Part shown: positions 34,621 to 46,300 of the stretch, in pieces
Layout of the letters: every line of letters begins with the position of its first letter
Numbering within the stretch: the stretch's first letter is position 1
Source: Trichodelitschia bisporula
Taxonomy: Eukaryota > Ascomycota > Dothideomycetes > Phaeotrichales > Phaeotrichaceae
Direction: 5' to 3'
Assembly (NCBI GenBank): GCA_010356995.1
Contig: ML996712.1
Coordinates: 1 to 64,000 of the forward strand
DNA: 64,000 bases
Program-made: the position numbers and the translations under genes
Notes under the pieces: generated by a model
The model's input: only the letters and a program-made list of their open reading frames with translations
Database searches by the model: none
Told to the model about the DNA's origin: nothing

Positions 34621-35302
34621 TTGAGGGCGATTTTCTGGCGCTTTAGCGGGTTAGCGTAGATGATATCGGGATAGATGTATGAGTAGATGGGTTGACGACG
34701 TCTTGTGGTGATCTTGATGGTGTTCAGGGGGACTGGGAGTGGTGGTTGGCGAGGCATATGACTTAAAGACTCACAACCTGATTCTTTCACCTAGAATTCG
34801 AGTTGTTTAACAGTTGTTGCATCACCAGAGGTCCCGAGATCAACTTGGGCTTGTTGGGGGAATTGTCCAATTTTTCCTGATACTTTGCTCGGTTTAGGTT
34901 GTCTCCCAAAAAGGACCCCAAAGCACCCAACACGAACTTCACAACAACAGAAAATAGTCACAACACATCACGATTCACAATCTCGAACACAACAACAGAA
35001 AATAGTCACAACACATCACGATTCACAATCTCGAACAAGCGAAAGATGCATCCATTCTGGACCTTACGTAGTAAACCAGAAATGAGTAGAAAGACACCAA
35101 AACTCAACCACCATTCTAAACCCATAATCTTCGACTCCAAAAAAAAAAAACGACCAGAAAGCCACCAATCCTAAACCTCTATCTCCTAACTCCAAAAACG
35201 ATAGCAAGTCCAAAGAAAACGACAGCAACATGAACCAAAAATAACATATACCCGTGACTCATCACCCGCACACCAAAACACCCAATCTCCAAAATCCCCA
35301 CC
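34621..35302. other. Gene-free, locally AT-rich stretch
   Basis: From about 34890 the sequence becomes A/C-rich and unlike the GC-rich flanks; no gene supported. It marks the boundary between the core block and the repetitive accessory block. Confidence 0.5.
34941..35036. repeat. Perfect 48-bp tandem duplication
   Basis: Two adjacent identical copies, 34941..34988 and 34989..35036, each starting ACAACAACAGAAAATAGTCA and ending TCTCGAAC. No differences, so the duplication is young or conserved by slippage. Confidence 0.9.
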
Positions 35303-37354
35303 TCATGCTCCTCCCCAGCCCCAGCCAGTCTCCCCAGCGCAGGCACCTGGCACCGGGCGCGGCGGCGTACTCGGCGCCGTCATCAGCACACCCTCCATAC
35401 TCTCCGAAGTATCCATCTCCATCCCCGTCTCAACAGACAAGCGCGGCGGCGAGCCCGGCTCCGTAATCGGGCTATATGAAGGCCGTTCCGGCGTAGGCGG
35501 CGTCATGACCGGCTCGCCTTCCGTACTCTCCGACGAGCGCGGCTCCCTCACCCCGTCCTCAGGCTCAGCCGGCTCGCACCGCTCATCCCCCTGAGGACCA
35601 CCCAGCAGGTCAGAGTATTCGACGTCTGTATCCGGAAGGGCTGTCATTGGAAGGTCCGGGAACTCAGTCGTGCTCAGTGGCGCCGGCGCGGGTTCAAACA
35701 GGGGCGCATCGTCACGTAACCACGCGCGCTGCTCCAGAGTCTCCAAACCGGGCGGCGAGGCCGGGGCTGGCGGCCGAAGGCCCCCCACCTCCGTCATCTG
35801 CTGCGCAAAAGCCGGCGGGCAGCGCACCTCCGCTCCAACCGGCGGCGCCGGCTTCGTCCCTGCTACTTCCTGTGCGAAAGTGGCCGGCGGGGGCGCGATA
35901 CGCTCGAGCCGCACGACTTCGGCGAGGATGTCTTGCTTCTTTTTGCCGGTTGTTTTGTCATACATGGCCCAGAGGTGGTTGATGGTGGCTAGGAGCTCGG
36001 CGTTGAGGGTTGCGCGGGCTGAGGAGAGGACGGCGGCGGGGGGTGGGGCGAGCGCGGTCGGGGGACTGGAGCTGAGGGCCATAGTCGGGGAATTGGACGC
36101 TGAGAGCGAGTGGGGCTCCTGTGTGACTTGGGGCTCGACGATTGTGGGGCTTCGGGGTTCGGGTCCGGCGGTGGGAGCCGCTTCCGGGTTTTTGGGCTGC
36201 CGGTTGATTGCAAAGGCGATGAACGCCCGGGCAAGGAAGCGAATCCGTCGACCGGTGGCCAGAGTAATATTGTCGGATACGGTGGGGACGGGATCTGGGT
36301 TCGCGGCGGGGTGGATGTCATCGGCAACTATCTCTGCAGCGGTTTCGAGTTCATCAGCGAGCTGCAAAATGGTTTCAGCTCTCGACCATAAGTGATCCGT
36401 AGTGGGTGCTTCGACTATGCCCGCAAAGGCATCCGGTGCATCAGCCTCTGCGAGCCGGATAAATTTGTGGGCGGCCGCGGTGGCGCACTTGTAGAGGTCA
36501 TCGTCCATGCGAACCATGCTCCACAGCTTCTCAGACCCCATGCGTGCTTCCTGTTTCTGGGCGAAGAGAGCCGCTCGCGATTGCTCCAAGTTATTTGCTG
36601 CGAGATCTTCTGGCGTGGGCTGGCGTGTAGCTTGGATGTACTCCCTGACAATGCCGGCGACTCGCACTGCGGAGTAGCCCCAATAGGCCTTGGTTGGGGT
36701 GCGAGGGGGCACCCGGAAAACTTCCCGGCAAGTAGCCAGCAATTCGTTGTGGATGTTCTGTGCAGCCGTGCATTTTCTGGCCCAGTTGTCATCGTCGCTA
36801 AGTATAATTGTGCGCGTGACGCCCCATGCATTCTCTTCTGCGACCTCGAGGCACTTCCTCGTGACGGTGGCGAGGAAGGCGTGAATGAGCTTTTGGACCT
36901 GGGCCATGTCGTCTGGCGTGTCCTCCTCGGATGTGGGCGGCCACCGGCCGGTGGGCGGATTGCTTGCCGTCTCGTTCATGAACCGGAGGAACGTGTTGGC
37001 ATATTCCATGGCCATGATGCGGGCAGCTCTGGCACGGGCAATGCTTGGACCGGAACCAGTGGCATTGACGATTTCCCGGGCGGCGGCTATAAATATCCGT
37101 TGGACACCTCGGACAGCCTCATACAGCACTTCCCCACCCGCGGGGGTGAGAACCACGCCGAGTTGCCAGAGCTCATTGGGTGTGCACCGGCCCGCAGTTA
37201 AGACGCACTCTCGAGCAAAGTCGGCGGCATAGACGTGTTTGAGAGCCACGGAGCGAGCTAAGACGGTGAGGATTTCCTGAAGAGGAAGCGGAGGTTCGAC
37301 TCCTCCACGCAAGTGGTTCCCCTCACTCCCTGGTCCCGCCTCTGCCGTCTGCAT
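35303..37354 (-). CDS. Hypothetical protein, 683 aa, helical N-terminal half and disordered C-terminal half
   Basis: The first in-frame ATG (MQTAEAGPGSEG) is at 37354, only 20 bp past the stop of the 2984-codon ORF; the frame itself is open back to 37393. Residues ~25-360 look globular and helical with spaced Cys and Trp (RECVLTAGRCTPNELWQLGV, ATVTRKCLEVAEENAWGV, SDDDNWARKCTAAQNIHNEL). Residues ~360-470 hold another helix (ELLATINHLWAMYDKTTGKK). The rest is Pro/Glu/Ser-rich with repeated TPPTPERP-like and EPGSPP motifs. No membrane segment. I recognise no family. It is either an independent gene or the 3' part of the giant gene; see the junction finding. Confidence 0.6.
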   Translation of the reverse strand: MQTAEAGPGSEGNHLRGGVEPPLPLQEILTVLARSVALKHVYAADFARECVLTAGRCTPNELWQLGVVLTPAGGEVLYEAVRGVQRIFIAAAREIVNATGSGPSIARARAARIMAMEYANTFLRFMNETASNPPTGRWPPTSEEDTPDDMAQVQKLIHAFLATVTRKCLEVAEENAWGVTRTIILSDDDNWARKCTAAQNIHNELLATCREVFRVPPRTPTKAYWGYSAVRVAGIVREYIQATRQPTPEDLAANNLEQSRAALFAQKQEARMGSEKLWSMVRMDDDLYKCATAAAHKFIRLAEADAPDAFAGIVEAPTTDHLWSRAETILQLADELETAAEIVADDIHPAANPDPVPTVSDNITLATGRRIRFLARAFIAFAINRQPKNPEAAPTAGPEPRSPTIVEPQVTQEPHSLSASNSPTMALSSSPPTALAPPPAAVLSSARATLNAELLATINHLWAMYDKTTGKKKQDILAEVVRLERIAPPPATFAQEVAGTKPAPPVGAEVRCPPAFAQQMTEVGGLRPPAPASPPGLETLEQRAWLRDDAPLFEPAPAPLSTTEFPDLPMTALPDTDVEYSDLLGGPQGDERCEPAEPEDGVREPRSSESTEGEPVMTPPTPERPSYSPITEPGSPPRLSVETGMEMDTSESMEGVLMTAPSTPPRPVPGACAGETGWGWGGA

Positions 37355-37373
37355 TGCAGGCAATCGGTTTCCC

Positions 37374-40300
37374 TCACCGCCTAGTCCCGTCACTGACGTC
37401 GATTGTCAGCGCAGGTTTCTTCACCTCGCCCGACTCCCTCGGAACCTCGGGATCCATCTCACCTGGCGAATGTTTCGGCGGAGGCAGAGAGCTCGAGGGC
37501 ATGTGCACCATGGCGACTATGGGCCGCAAAAGCTCTGGATTCGGCTCGGCCAGGGGCGAGACCGGCAATTTGAGCGGCGAGATTGCGCTATCGTTTGACT
37601 CGCCCTCGGTTTTGTTGTTGTCATCGGCGCTTTCAACCTTGTCCGCTGGCGCTGCGTACGCTTTGGCGGGGTCCAAAACGCCGCAGTTCGGGTAAAACGG
37701 CGGGTAAATGTTCCACTCGCTTTCAGAGATCTCCCACGGCGGGTCCTCAGAAGAAGGGGACAGTTCCGAGTGGATTGCTGGGTTGGTGTTCGGGATTTGT
37801 ATCGGATCCGGGACGGAAGTCGGATCCGGGATTTTTGCCGAGGCCGGGTTGGAAGTCGGATTCGGAACCGAGACACGGATAGTCTCCGGCTTCGGCTTCG
37901 GCTCCACAACCAGCTTCACCCCCTCGGCCAAGACCACCGTCTCGCCCGCCGCTTCCCTCTCCCTCATCTCACGCCGCTTCCGTTGCAACTCATCCACCAC
38001 CTTGGTTACATACTTCTTAGCCTTCTCTTCCGTGGCCGCCTCCAATGCCCGCCATTCCGCTTCCTTCTTAAGCCGTTTCTGGTACCTCGCCCTCGCAAGC
38101 TCTTCATATTCACTCTCCGCCTTCCACTCCGCCACAACCTTGTCCCTCGCCTGTGCACCCGTGCGCTCCAGCTCGTTCACGTCGATGTGCTTCCCCTGCT
38201 TAACCGTCGTGACGACGTACCTCGAGCGCGCAACCAAAATGGCATCCTCGATTGCAGGTCGCAAGGCCTCTAACGTCCTGAGCCACTTGGCATGCTCGGC
38301 CGAACAGGCTTCGCAAGTGCACGACTTTGGACGCGACAACGGCTCCAGCGGATCGGCGGGGCTTCCTTGCATCGCCAAATCATACAGCATCTGTTCCATA
38401 CGCATCGCGTGTGCTGTCTCCTTTGGGTCGAGGAGCGTCTCCACGTCGACCTCCACATTGGGGTTCAAACCCTCTTTCTCCCTCTCTTCCCTGTACGCCT
38501 TCAGAGCCTTGATTTGGCGTAAAAGCTGGCTAGCGGGGAGCCCATACGGCCACTCCTTTGGCTGACGTTGGCCCAGGCCTGCATCAGGCATGGCCTTCTT
38601 AGCATTTTCCTCGGTCGGGTCGGGGATCATCGCTGCTTTGGCTTTCGCAAGGGCGTCGGAAAGAATTTTTGTCTGCTCCCTCAAACGCTGAATTTTACGT
38701 GGAAGTTCGCCGGGGACGAGCACAGGAGGCGAGTTATGCGACTGACGTCCATCCTTGACCGACATCTTGTTAAGACGCTTGGCCGGCTGTGCTTTGTCCG
38801 CATCAGCCAGGGCCTTCTCAGCGTCCGCCTTTGCCATATAGGCCTCAAAAACCTCCCGCGACTCGATAGCACTGCCCGTCTGCAGGTGCTTTTCCAGTCC
38901 CGTCTTCTCATCCTCACTCAGGTCGGAGTCCCTGTTCGCCGCGTCTATATCTTCTTTCTCTTCGCGTGTCAACATTTTGTCCCCCTGCCCCGCTACCTTA
39001 GCAAGAACACGCTTCGCCGCAGCTAGCTCCTTCGTGCGGATCAGGCCCCGAATGCACTTATCCGACAACACCTTAGGGTCCTTCGGTCCAGCGCTCATTT
39101 CCCCGTCCAAACCTGGAGCCACGCCAGGCGCAACGGGGCCCGGCGCGTGTCTATTCATCGTCAAACGAGGTCCCCCATCGGACCCCTTCGAGCCTATCTC
39201 TGGGCTCGGGGCCGACTCTCGCGCCGTGCGAGAGTCATCTTTGAAAGACATGCCCACATAATGTCGATCGACATTAGAATCGTTAGACGACAGCGACACG
39301 TCCCGCGTGGGCGGGGGTGCGTGCAGGCCGGTGGGGAGCTGAGGAATGTCGGCTAACGACGGCCGCGGCTGCGAGGGTGAATGACGGCGATACCCGTGTT
39401 TCGGGGCGAAGAAAGACAGGGCCTCGTAGCCACCGTCGGTGCTTGAAGGGCTGGCCGAGGAGGACTGAGATCGCAAAGGGGGCGGTGGGGGGGCCCTCTT
39501 CTGCAGCCACACAATCTCGGGCGCACCGGAATCTAACCCAATAATCTTGAACTGCGGCTCTGGGTATACGAGACTCCTTGAAGCCGGCGATAGTGCCCCC
39601 GCGGAGGAAGATGCGTGGGACTCATTCGACCACTCCGACTCCGGTGTGGATTCAAAATCCGCTTCTGGTTCGGGAGCAGCCTCGCGCACCGCGCGCTGGT
39701 GGTCAGACATATCGTAGCTGCGCTGGGTTTCTTCACTCTGGCGGTCTGACATCGTCGGTCGATTCCGGGTATCAATGTACGCGCGCATCAGCCGCATGGC
39801 ATTCGACTGGTCGCTCTGCGAGGACGACGGGGGTTGATCATCGGCGTTTGGGGACCAGAGACGCGTTGAAGGCATTTGTAGCTCTACAGCGGATGTAGGC
39901 AACGTCACAGGCGACAGCGGCCGGGATGGAAGCCGCATTGGGGAAGAAGGGGGTTGCCACGCGGTCGACCATTCCGACTCCGGTGTGGATTCGTTACCCT
40001 CCTCGTCCGGTTCGGGTGCAGCCTTGCGCTCCGCGTACTGGCGGTCAAACATGTCACGGCTGCGCTGTGTTTCTTCCTGCAGGCGCCCGGGCATTATGAG
40101 TCGATTCTGGGTATCAAAGTACTCCTCCGTCATGCGCCTGGCATCTGCCCAGTCGCTCTGCGAGGACGACGGGGGTTGGTCATCGGCGTTTGGCTCCTTG
40201 GGCGAGAGCGCAGGCGAGGCGATTGTCTGGCCGCTCAGTGAGGACGACCGGGGGTGTTCGTAGGCGTTCGGCTCCTTGGGCGGGAGCGCTGGCAAGGCTG

Positions 40301-43300
40301 TGATATTTTCCTCGGAGCTGTTGACAACTGTTTGACTGAGCTCGGATGCTATTTGACTGAGCTCGGAGTCACTCAACTCGGAGCCGTTGGTAGGACTTAG
40401 CGTCGGATCCAGTGTGGCTTTTGCCACCGGCAGCTGCTGCTCCTTCGGGGCCGCGAGTGGCACCGGGTCCCGTTTGGGTCCTCCAAACGCCGCCAGCATC
40501 TCAGAAGCGGGCGGGTGATGAATCAACGAACTGGGAAGCGTGGGAGCCTTTTGCGCCTCATCACTGGCTGACAGGAGCTCAAAAGGACCAGAGCTCTTGA
40601 CATTCAGTTCCTGCTGCTCCTCCAGGACCGCCGGCCGCGCAGAAGTCGACCACTGCGACTCCGACATGGAAGGGAAATGCGACCTAGCCGGCGACCTCGC
40701 ATACTCAGCTTTCTCATCTGAATCCTCGGTGGCCACGCGCTCCCCGTGCACCTGCTGGACCTTGGTGGCAAGGTCCGTGGCGGGTACAGCATGTGCTGGA
40801 GCAATCTCTTTACGGTCGCAAGGAGCCACCGGAGTCGGCGTCGGGTCGAACCCTGCTTCTGCCAACATCGATGAGAAGGACCGCGGCCCGATGGGGCCCG
40901 AGGAGCCCTCCTTCCGATGATCGGCAACCTTCCCCTGGAAAAATGCAGAGGAGAACATGCCGGTCATGCCCGACTGCAGGATTTCCCGCGCGGGCTGCTC
41001 GACCGGGGATGCGGGACGAGCGTCAGCCGGCGCGCTCGAGCTCTTCACATGTTCCGCCGGCACGCTCGGGTGCTTTGGCTTCTCACACTCACACGCCCGT
41101 TTGGCCTCCGCACGCGCTTCCCTAACCCCTACAAGCGCTTCCCTAGCCTCCTCACGCGCTTTCCCAGCCACCTCGAGTGCGAGCTTCGCATCCTCGCGCG
41201 CTTGCCGAACGACGTCGGCAATCCGCGTCATACATTGAACATGTGTCGATCCGCTCTCTTGGGGATTGCTAAGGGACGAGGGATTCGCCTCCGGCTCGCA
41301 TTCGCCTGCCGCCGACGACGGCGCGAGCTGCTGAGTGGGCTGGAGGGGTTGCGTGGCATGCTGGGGTGAAGAAAGTGGCGATGACCACGGGTAAGGCCGC
41401 GGCGAGGCCGGGTCCGGGACTCCCTGTGGGAGCGGTGGGTGCTGGGACGTGGGGCGTGCCTGAGGCTGCGGGGGAGGAATAACGGAAACGGGAACGGGGA
41501 AGTTGCTGAGCGGACCCGAAGTGATGGTTACCGGTGACAGCTGCTGGTGCGACGACGTGGGCCGCGCGAGAGGTTGTGTGGGAGAAACAGCGGGAGAGGG
41601 TGACTCGCTGCGCGGAATCGAAATTATGGTGACCGGCGGCAGCGGCTGGTATGGGGAATCGGGATGCACTTGAGGCTGCCAGGAAGATGTAGTGACGAGT
41701 TTGAGCCTGTCAAACGGATCAGATACTACGGCCACCGGTGACCGTGACTGGTACGAGGGCTTGGGATGTGCTTGAGGCTGCGCGGGAGGTACAGCGGGAG
41801 AAGGTGACTCGGGGGGCGGAATCGAGACCATGGTAACCGGTGGCAACGGCTGGTAAGGAGACTCGGGACGCACTTGAGGCTGCCAAGATGATGTAGTGAC
41901 GAGCGGGACCTTGCCGAGCAGAACCGAGTCCACGCCGCGCGGAGCCAACTCCACGGTCACGGGTGGCAGCGGCTGGTCCGGGGCCGTGGGACGTGCCGGC
42001 GGCTGCGGGGCAGATACAGCAGCAGAGGGGACCTTGCGGGGCGGGAGTGGACCCGATGTCACGGTCACCGGCGTCCCAAACGGTGCTCCGGACGCAGCGG
42101 CGCTGTTAGCCTCCTTGATAAAGTTCTCAGGCGACACAGCTAGGCGTTTCTGCGGGAGGGCTTGGAGGCCTATGGTATTTTTCTCCACTGCCCAGGACGC
42201 AGCGGCGGACGTGAAATGCGGGGATTTCTTCAGGAGGGCTTTGACATGTTCATCCATTGCCGCAGCCCGGGACCCAGCGGTGCTGTGAGCCTCCTTGACA
42301 AGGTCCTTCGGCGACAGGGGTTTCTTCGGGAGGGCGGGGAGGTCCTTTGGTGTCTCCACTGCCGCAGCCCGGGACGCGGCGGCGCTCTGAGCCTCCTTGA
42401 CAAGGTCCTCGGGCGTCAGAGGCCGGTGTTTCGTCTTCGGGGGGGATTTGAGGCCCATCGATCGTTTCTCCACGACCGCAGCCCGCCTCTTTTCCCATGC
42501 CTCCGCTGTCTTTTGCCATGCCTCCTCTACGGCGCTCTTGGTCTTCGTCGGCGGCTGCACTGCCTCCGCGGCAGCGCCGTTAACCTTCGCTGGTGTTTTC
42601 GTAACCGGAGGCTGCGTGGTCGTTGGTACTTCTGCTATGACATTATTGACCTTTTTCTGGGTCTCTCGAACAATAATGTTCATCTTTGCCCGTGTCTCCG
42701 CCACGGCACTGTCCATCTGAGCCTGCGACCACCGAGCGATACTGCGCATCTCCGCCCGTGACTCCGCAGTCTTATCCTTGTGCATTTTCTGTGACACCGT
42801 GACGACCTCGTTGACTTGCGCCGCGACGACACCATCGATTTTGACCATTGACTCCACAGAAATGCCCTTAATATTTGTCGGCTGTTGCACTGCCTCCGCT
42901 GCGGCGCCGTTGACCTCCGCCGGTATTTTCGTAACCGGAGTCTGCGTGTCCGTTGGCATCTCAACTTCGATATCATTGACCTTTGCCTGGGTCTCCCGAA
43001 CGATACTGTTCATCTGTACCAGTGTCTCCGCAGAGACACTGTCGGTCTTCGCCCAGAACTCCGCAGTGATACTCTCGATCTTCGCCTTCGTCTCCGCAGA
43101 CACTTCCTGAGTTAACTGTGACACCGTAACGACGTCGTTGGTTTGCGCCGCGACGACACCGCCAATTTTCACTAGTGACTCCACACAAATGTCCTTGAGC
43201 TTTGTCTGCTGCTGCACTGCAGGAGCTGCGGTGTCGTTGGTCTTTGCTGGCGATTTCGTAACCGGAGTCTGCGGCATCGTTGGCACCCCTGCTACGATAC

Positions 43301-46300
43301 CATCGAGCTTTGCCTGTGTCTCTCGAACGATACTGTCGATCGTCGCCTGCATCTCTCCAGCGGTTGTCTTGATGGCCGCCCATGACTGCTCAATAACATT
43401 GTTGATCTCCGCGTCTGTCTCATCAACGATGCTGTCGATCTGCGCCTGCATCTCCCTAGCCATACCGTTGCTCTCTGCTGGCAACTGCGTAAGGATATGG
43501 TTGAGCTCCGCCATTGAATCGTCCCAGATACCGTCAATATTCTCACGAGACCGCACAACTCCATCGTTGATCTTCATCTTCGTCCCCACAATGAGACCGT
43601 TGATCTTCGACCGCGACTCCGCAGCGACACCGTTAATCTTCGCCTGTAACGCTACAGGAAGGCCTTGGACAGTCATCTGCTGTTGTAATTCAGGAGGTGC
43701 GATGTCGTAGAGCTTCCCCTGGGTCTCCGCAACGAGACCATTAATCTTCGACTGCGCCTCCGTAACGATGCCCACAAACTTCGCCTGCATGTCTGCAAGC
43801 ATATCTTTGTCCGTCGCCCGTATCTCTTCGCATAGATCGTCGACCGTCACCTGAATCTCCGGAGGGAAACCGTCGGTCACCGGTGCTTCGGTAACAGGCG
43901 TCGGCGTCCGCGCCGGTGTCTCCGCTACAACACGGTTGATCGTCGCCGGCGGTTGCACTTCTGGAGCAGCGGTGCGATTGACCTTCGTCGACGGTTGCAC
44001 AACTGGAGCTGTAGTGCGGTGGATCTCCACCGGTGCTTTCGTAATCGCAGCGTGTTTCTCCGCCGGTGCCTCCGCTGTAGCGCCGTAGAACTTCGCCAGC
44101 GGCTGGCCTTCTGATGCCGCGATACCATCGATCTTCGCCTGAGTCTCCCGAACGATGCCGTTGATCGTGGCCTGTGTGTCTGTAGTTATATCGTTGATCA
44201 TCTCCTGCGTCCCAGCAACCAAACCGTTGATCGACTCCTGTGTCTCGACAACCAACCCGTTTATGGCGGCCTGTGCCTTTATAGCCAAACCATTGATCGC
44301 CGTCTGCATCTGCGGAACGATAGTATTGGGCACCAGTGCTTTGGTAATGGGCGTCTGCGTCTGCACTGTTGTCCCCGCTACAACACGGTTGATCGCCGCC
44401 GGCGGTTGCACTGCTGGAGCAGCGGTGAGACTGACCTTCGCGTGTGTCTCGGCAACCATACGGTTGATCGTGGCCTGTGTGTCTATAGTTGTATCGTGGA
44501 TCATCTCCTGTGTCCCTGTAACTAAACCGTTGATCGACTCTTGTGTCTTGACAACCAAACCGTTTATCGCGGCCTGTGCCTTTACGACCAAACCGTTGAT
44601 CGCCGTCTGCATCTGCGGAACGATAGCATTGGGCACCGGTGCTCTGGTAATAGGCGTCTGCGTCTGCGCCAGTGTCTCCGCTACAACAGGGTTGATCGTC
44701 GCCGACGGTTGCACTGCTGGAGCAGCGGTGCCGTCGGTCTTCGCTGGCGGCGGCCATGCCTCCACTGAGGGGCCGTTCATTTTCGCCTGCATCTCCGCAA
44801 CGATGCCATTGATGTTCGCCTGCGTCTCGGAAACCATACGGCCGATCGTCGCCTGTAGCTTCGTAACGAAACCCTTAATCGTCGCCTGTGTTTCTGCAAC
44901 TCTATCGGTGATCGTCAACCGTATCGTGAAAACGATATCACCGATTTCCGCCTGTGTCTCGCAAAGGAAGCGGTGGAGCTTGGCTTGTGTCTCCGCCACG
45001 ATTCCCTTGATCTTGGCCTGCGGCTGCGTTGCTGGAGCTACGCTGCCGTTGAGCTTCGCCTCTGCTTCCGCAGCGATACCATCGATGTTCGCCTGTGTGG
45101 TCGCAAGCATACCAAAGGTCGTCGCATATACCTTCGCAAGGCTACCATCAATCTTCGCCTGAACCTCTGCAACTTCACCGCGGATCGTCGCCCGTGTCTC
45201 TGCAACGATACCGTTAATCGTTGCCAGCAACTCCGCAACGACACCCTTGATCGTCGCCCACATCACTGTAACGATGGCGTCGAACACCGGCGGTGCGGTG
45301 CCGTTGAGCTTCGCTTGTGTCTCCGCAACGATACCATTGATCTTCGTCTGCGTTCCTGTAACCAGACCATTGATCTTCGCTTGTGTCTCCCGAACGATAG
45401 CGTTGATCGAGACCTGTGTGTCAGTAGCCAAATCGTTCGTCTTGTCGTGCGTATGTGCAACGATACCTTTGAACGTCGACTGTATCCCTGCAACCAAAGC
45501 GTTGGCTGTCGCCTGCACCTTTGCAATGATGTCGTCGACCTTCGCCGGCGATTGCACTGCCGGAGCTGCGGTGCGGTGAATCCCCGCCGGTGCTTTCGTA
45601 ACCGTAGCGTGCGTCTCCGCAGGTGGCACCGATACGCTACCGTTGGTCTTCGCCGGCGATTGCACAGTCGGAGCAGCGGTGCCGTAGATCCTCGACGGTG
45701 CCTTCTCAACCGCGCCCATCTCCGCCGCCTCCCCCGCACCACCCCTCACAGGAAGCCCAAACTCCATCGGCGCCCGCCACGGCACGCCCTCCCCCGCGCG
45801 CCGCGCCAGCCCATCCTCCCACTCAATCTGCCTCCCCAACCTCATCCGCAAAAAATCCTTCTGCTCCTTCAGCTTGTCCGCATACATAATCAAATCATCA
45901 CACCACGCCGGCCACGACGCATCCTTCTGCTCCTTCAGCTTGTCTGCATACATAATCAAATCATCACACCACGCCGGCCAAGGCGCGTAGATATTGTCCA
46001 TGGATTCGTACATCATGGCCTCGAGTGCCGGGGAAGGGTTTTGCAGAAGGAAGCGCGCGGGGAGGCGCTCGGAGCGGGAGGAGCGGCGGCAAGGGGAGGG
46101 GCGGGGGGGGGGGGCTGCCAGTGGAGTGGTGAGCGCGCTTCGATCCGGGGCGAGGGACGCGTTTCGGCTTGGGGCTGGAGGGGTGTTTCTGAAGAGTGAG
46201 CGCTCGAGGTTGGCGATACGGAGGCCGGGTGAGGCGGGGTGATGTCGTCCTGTTTGAGTGCTGGCCATGGCGCTGGGAACGGGGCGGGCTGGCGCGGGGG

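Noticed and set aside
35670-37201. Plus-strand frames of 240-270 codons opposite the 683-aa ORF
   Set aside because: No family motif, and fully overlapped by the longer minus-strand frame with a better protein-like pattern.
37285-37310. GGAGGTTCGACTCCTCC resembles a tRNA T-arm
   Set aside because: No matching acceptor, D-arm or anticodon arm lies upstream on either strand, and the sequence is inside the open 683-codon frame region.
42162-46199. Long plus-strand open frames (up to ~400 codons) across the repeat region
   Set aside because: They are antisense shadows: repeats with a 33-bp period in GC-rich DNA stay open in more than one frame. The minus frame is far longer and continuous.
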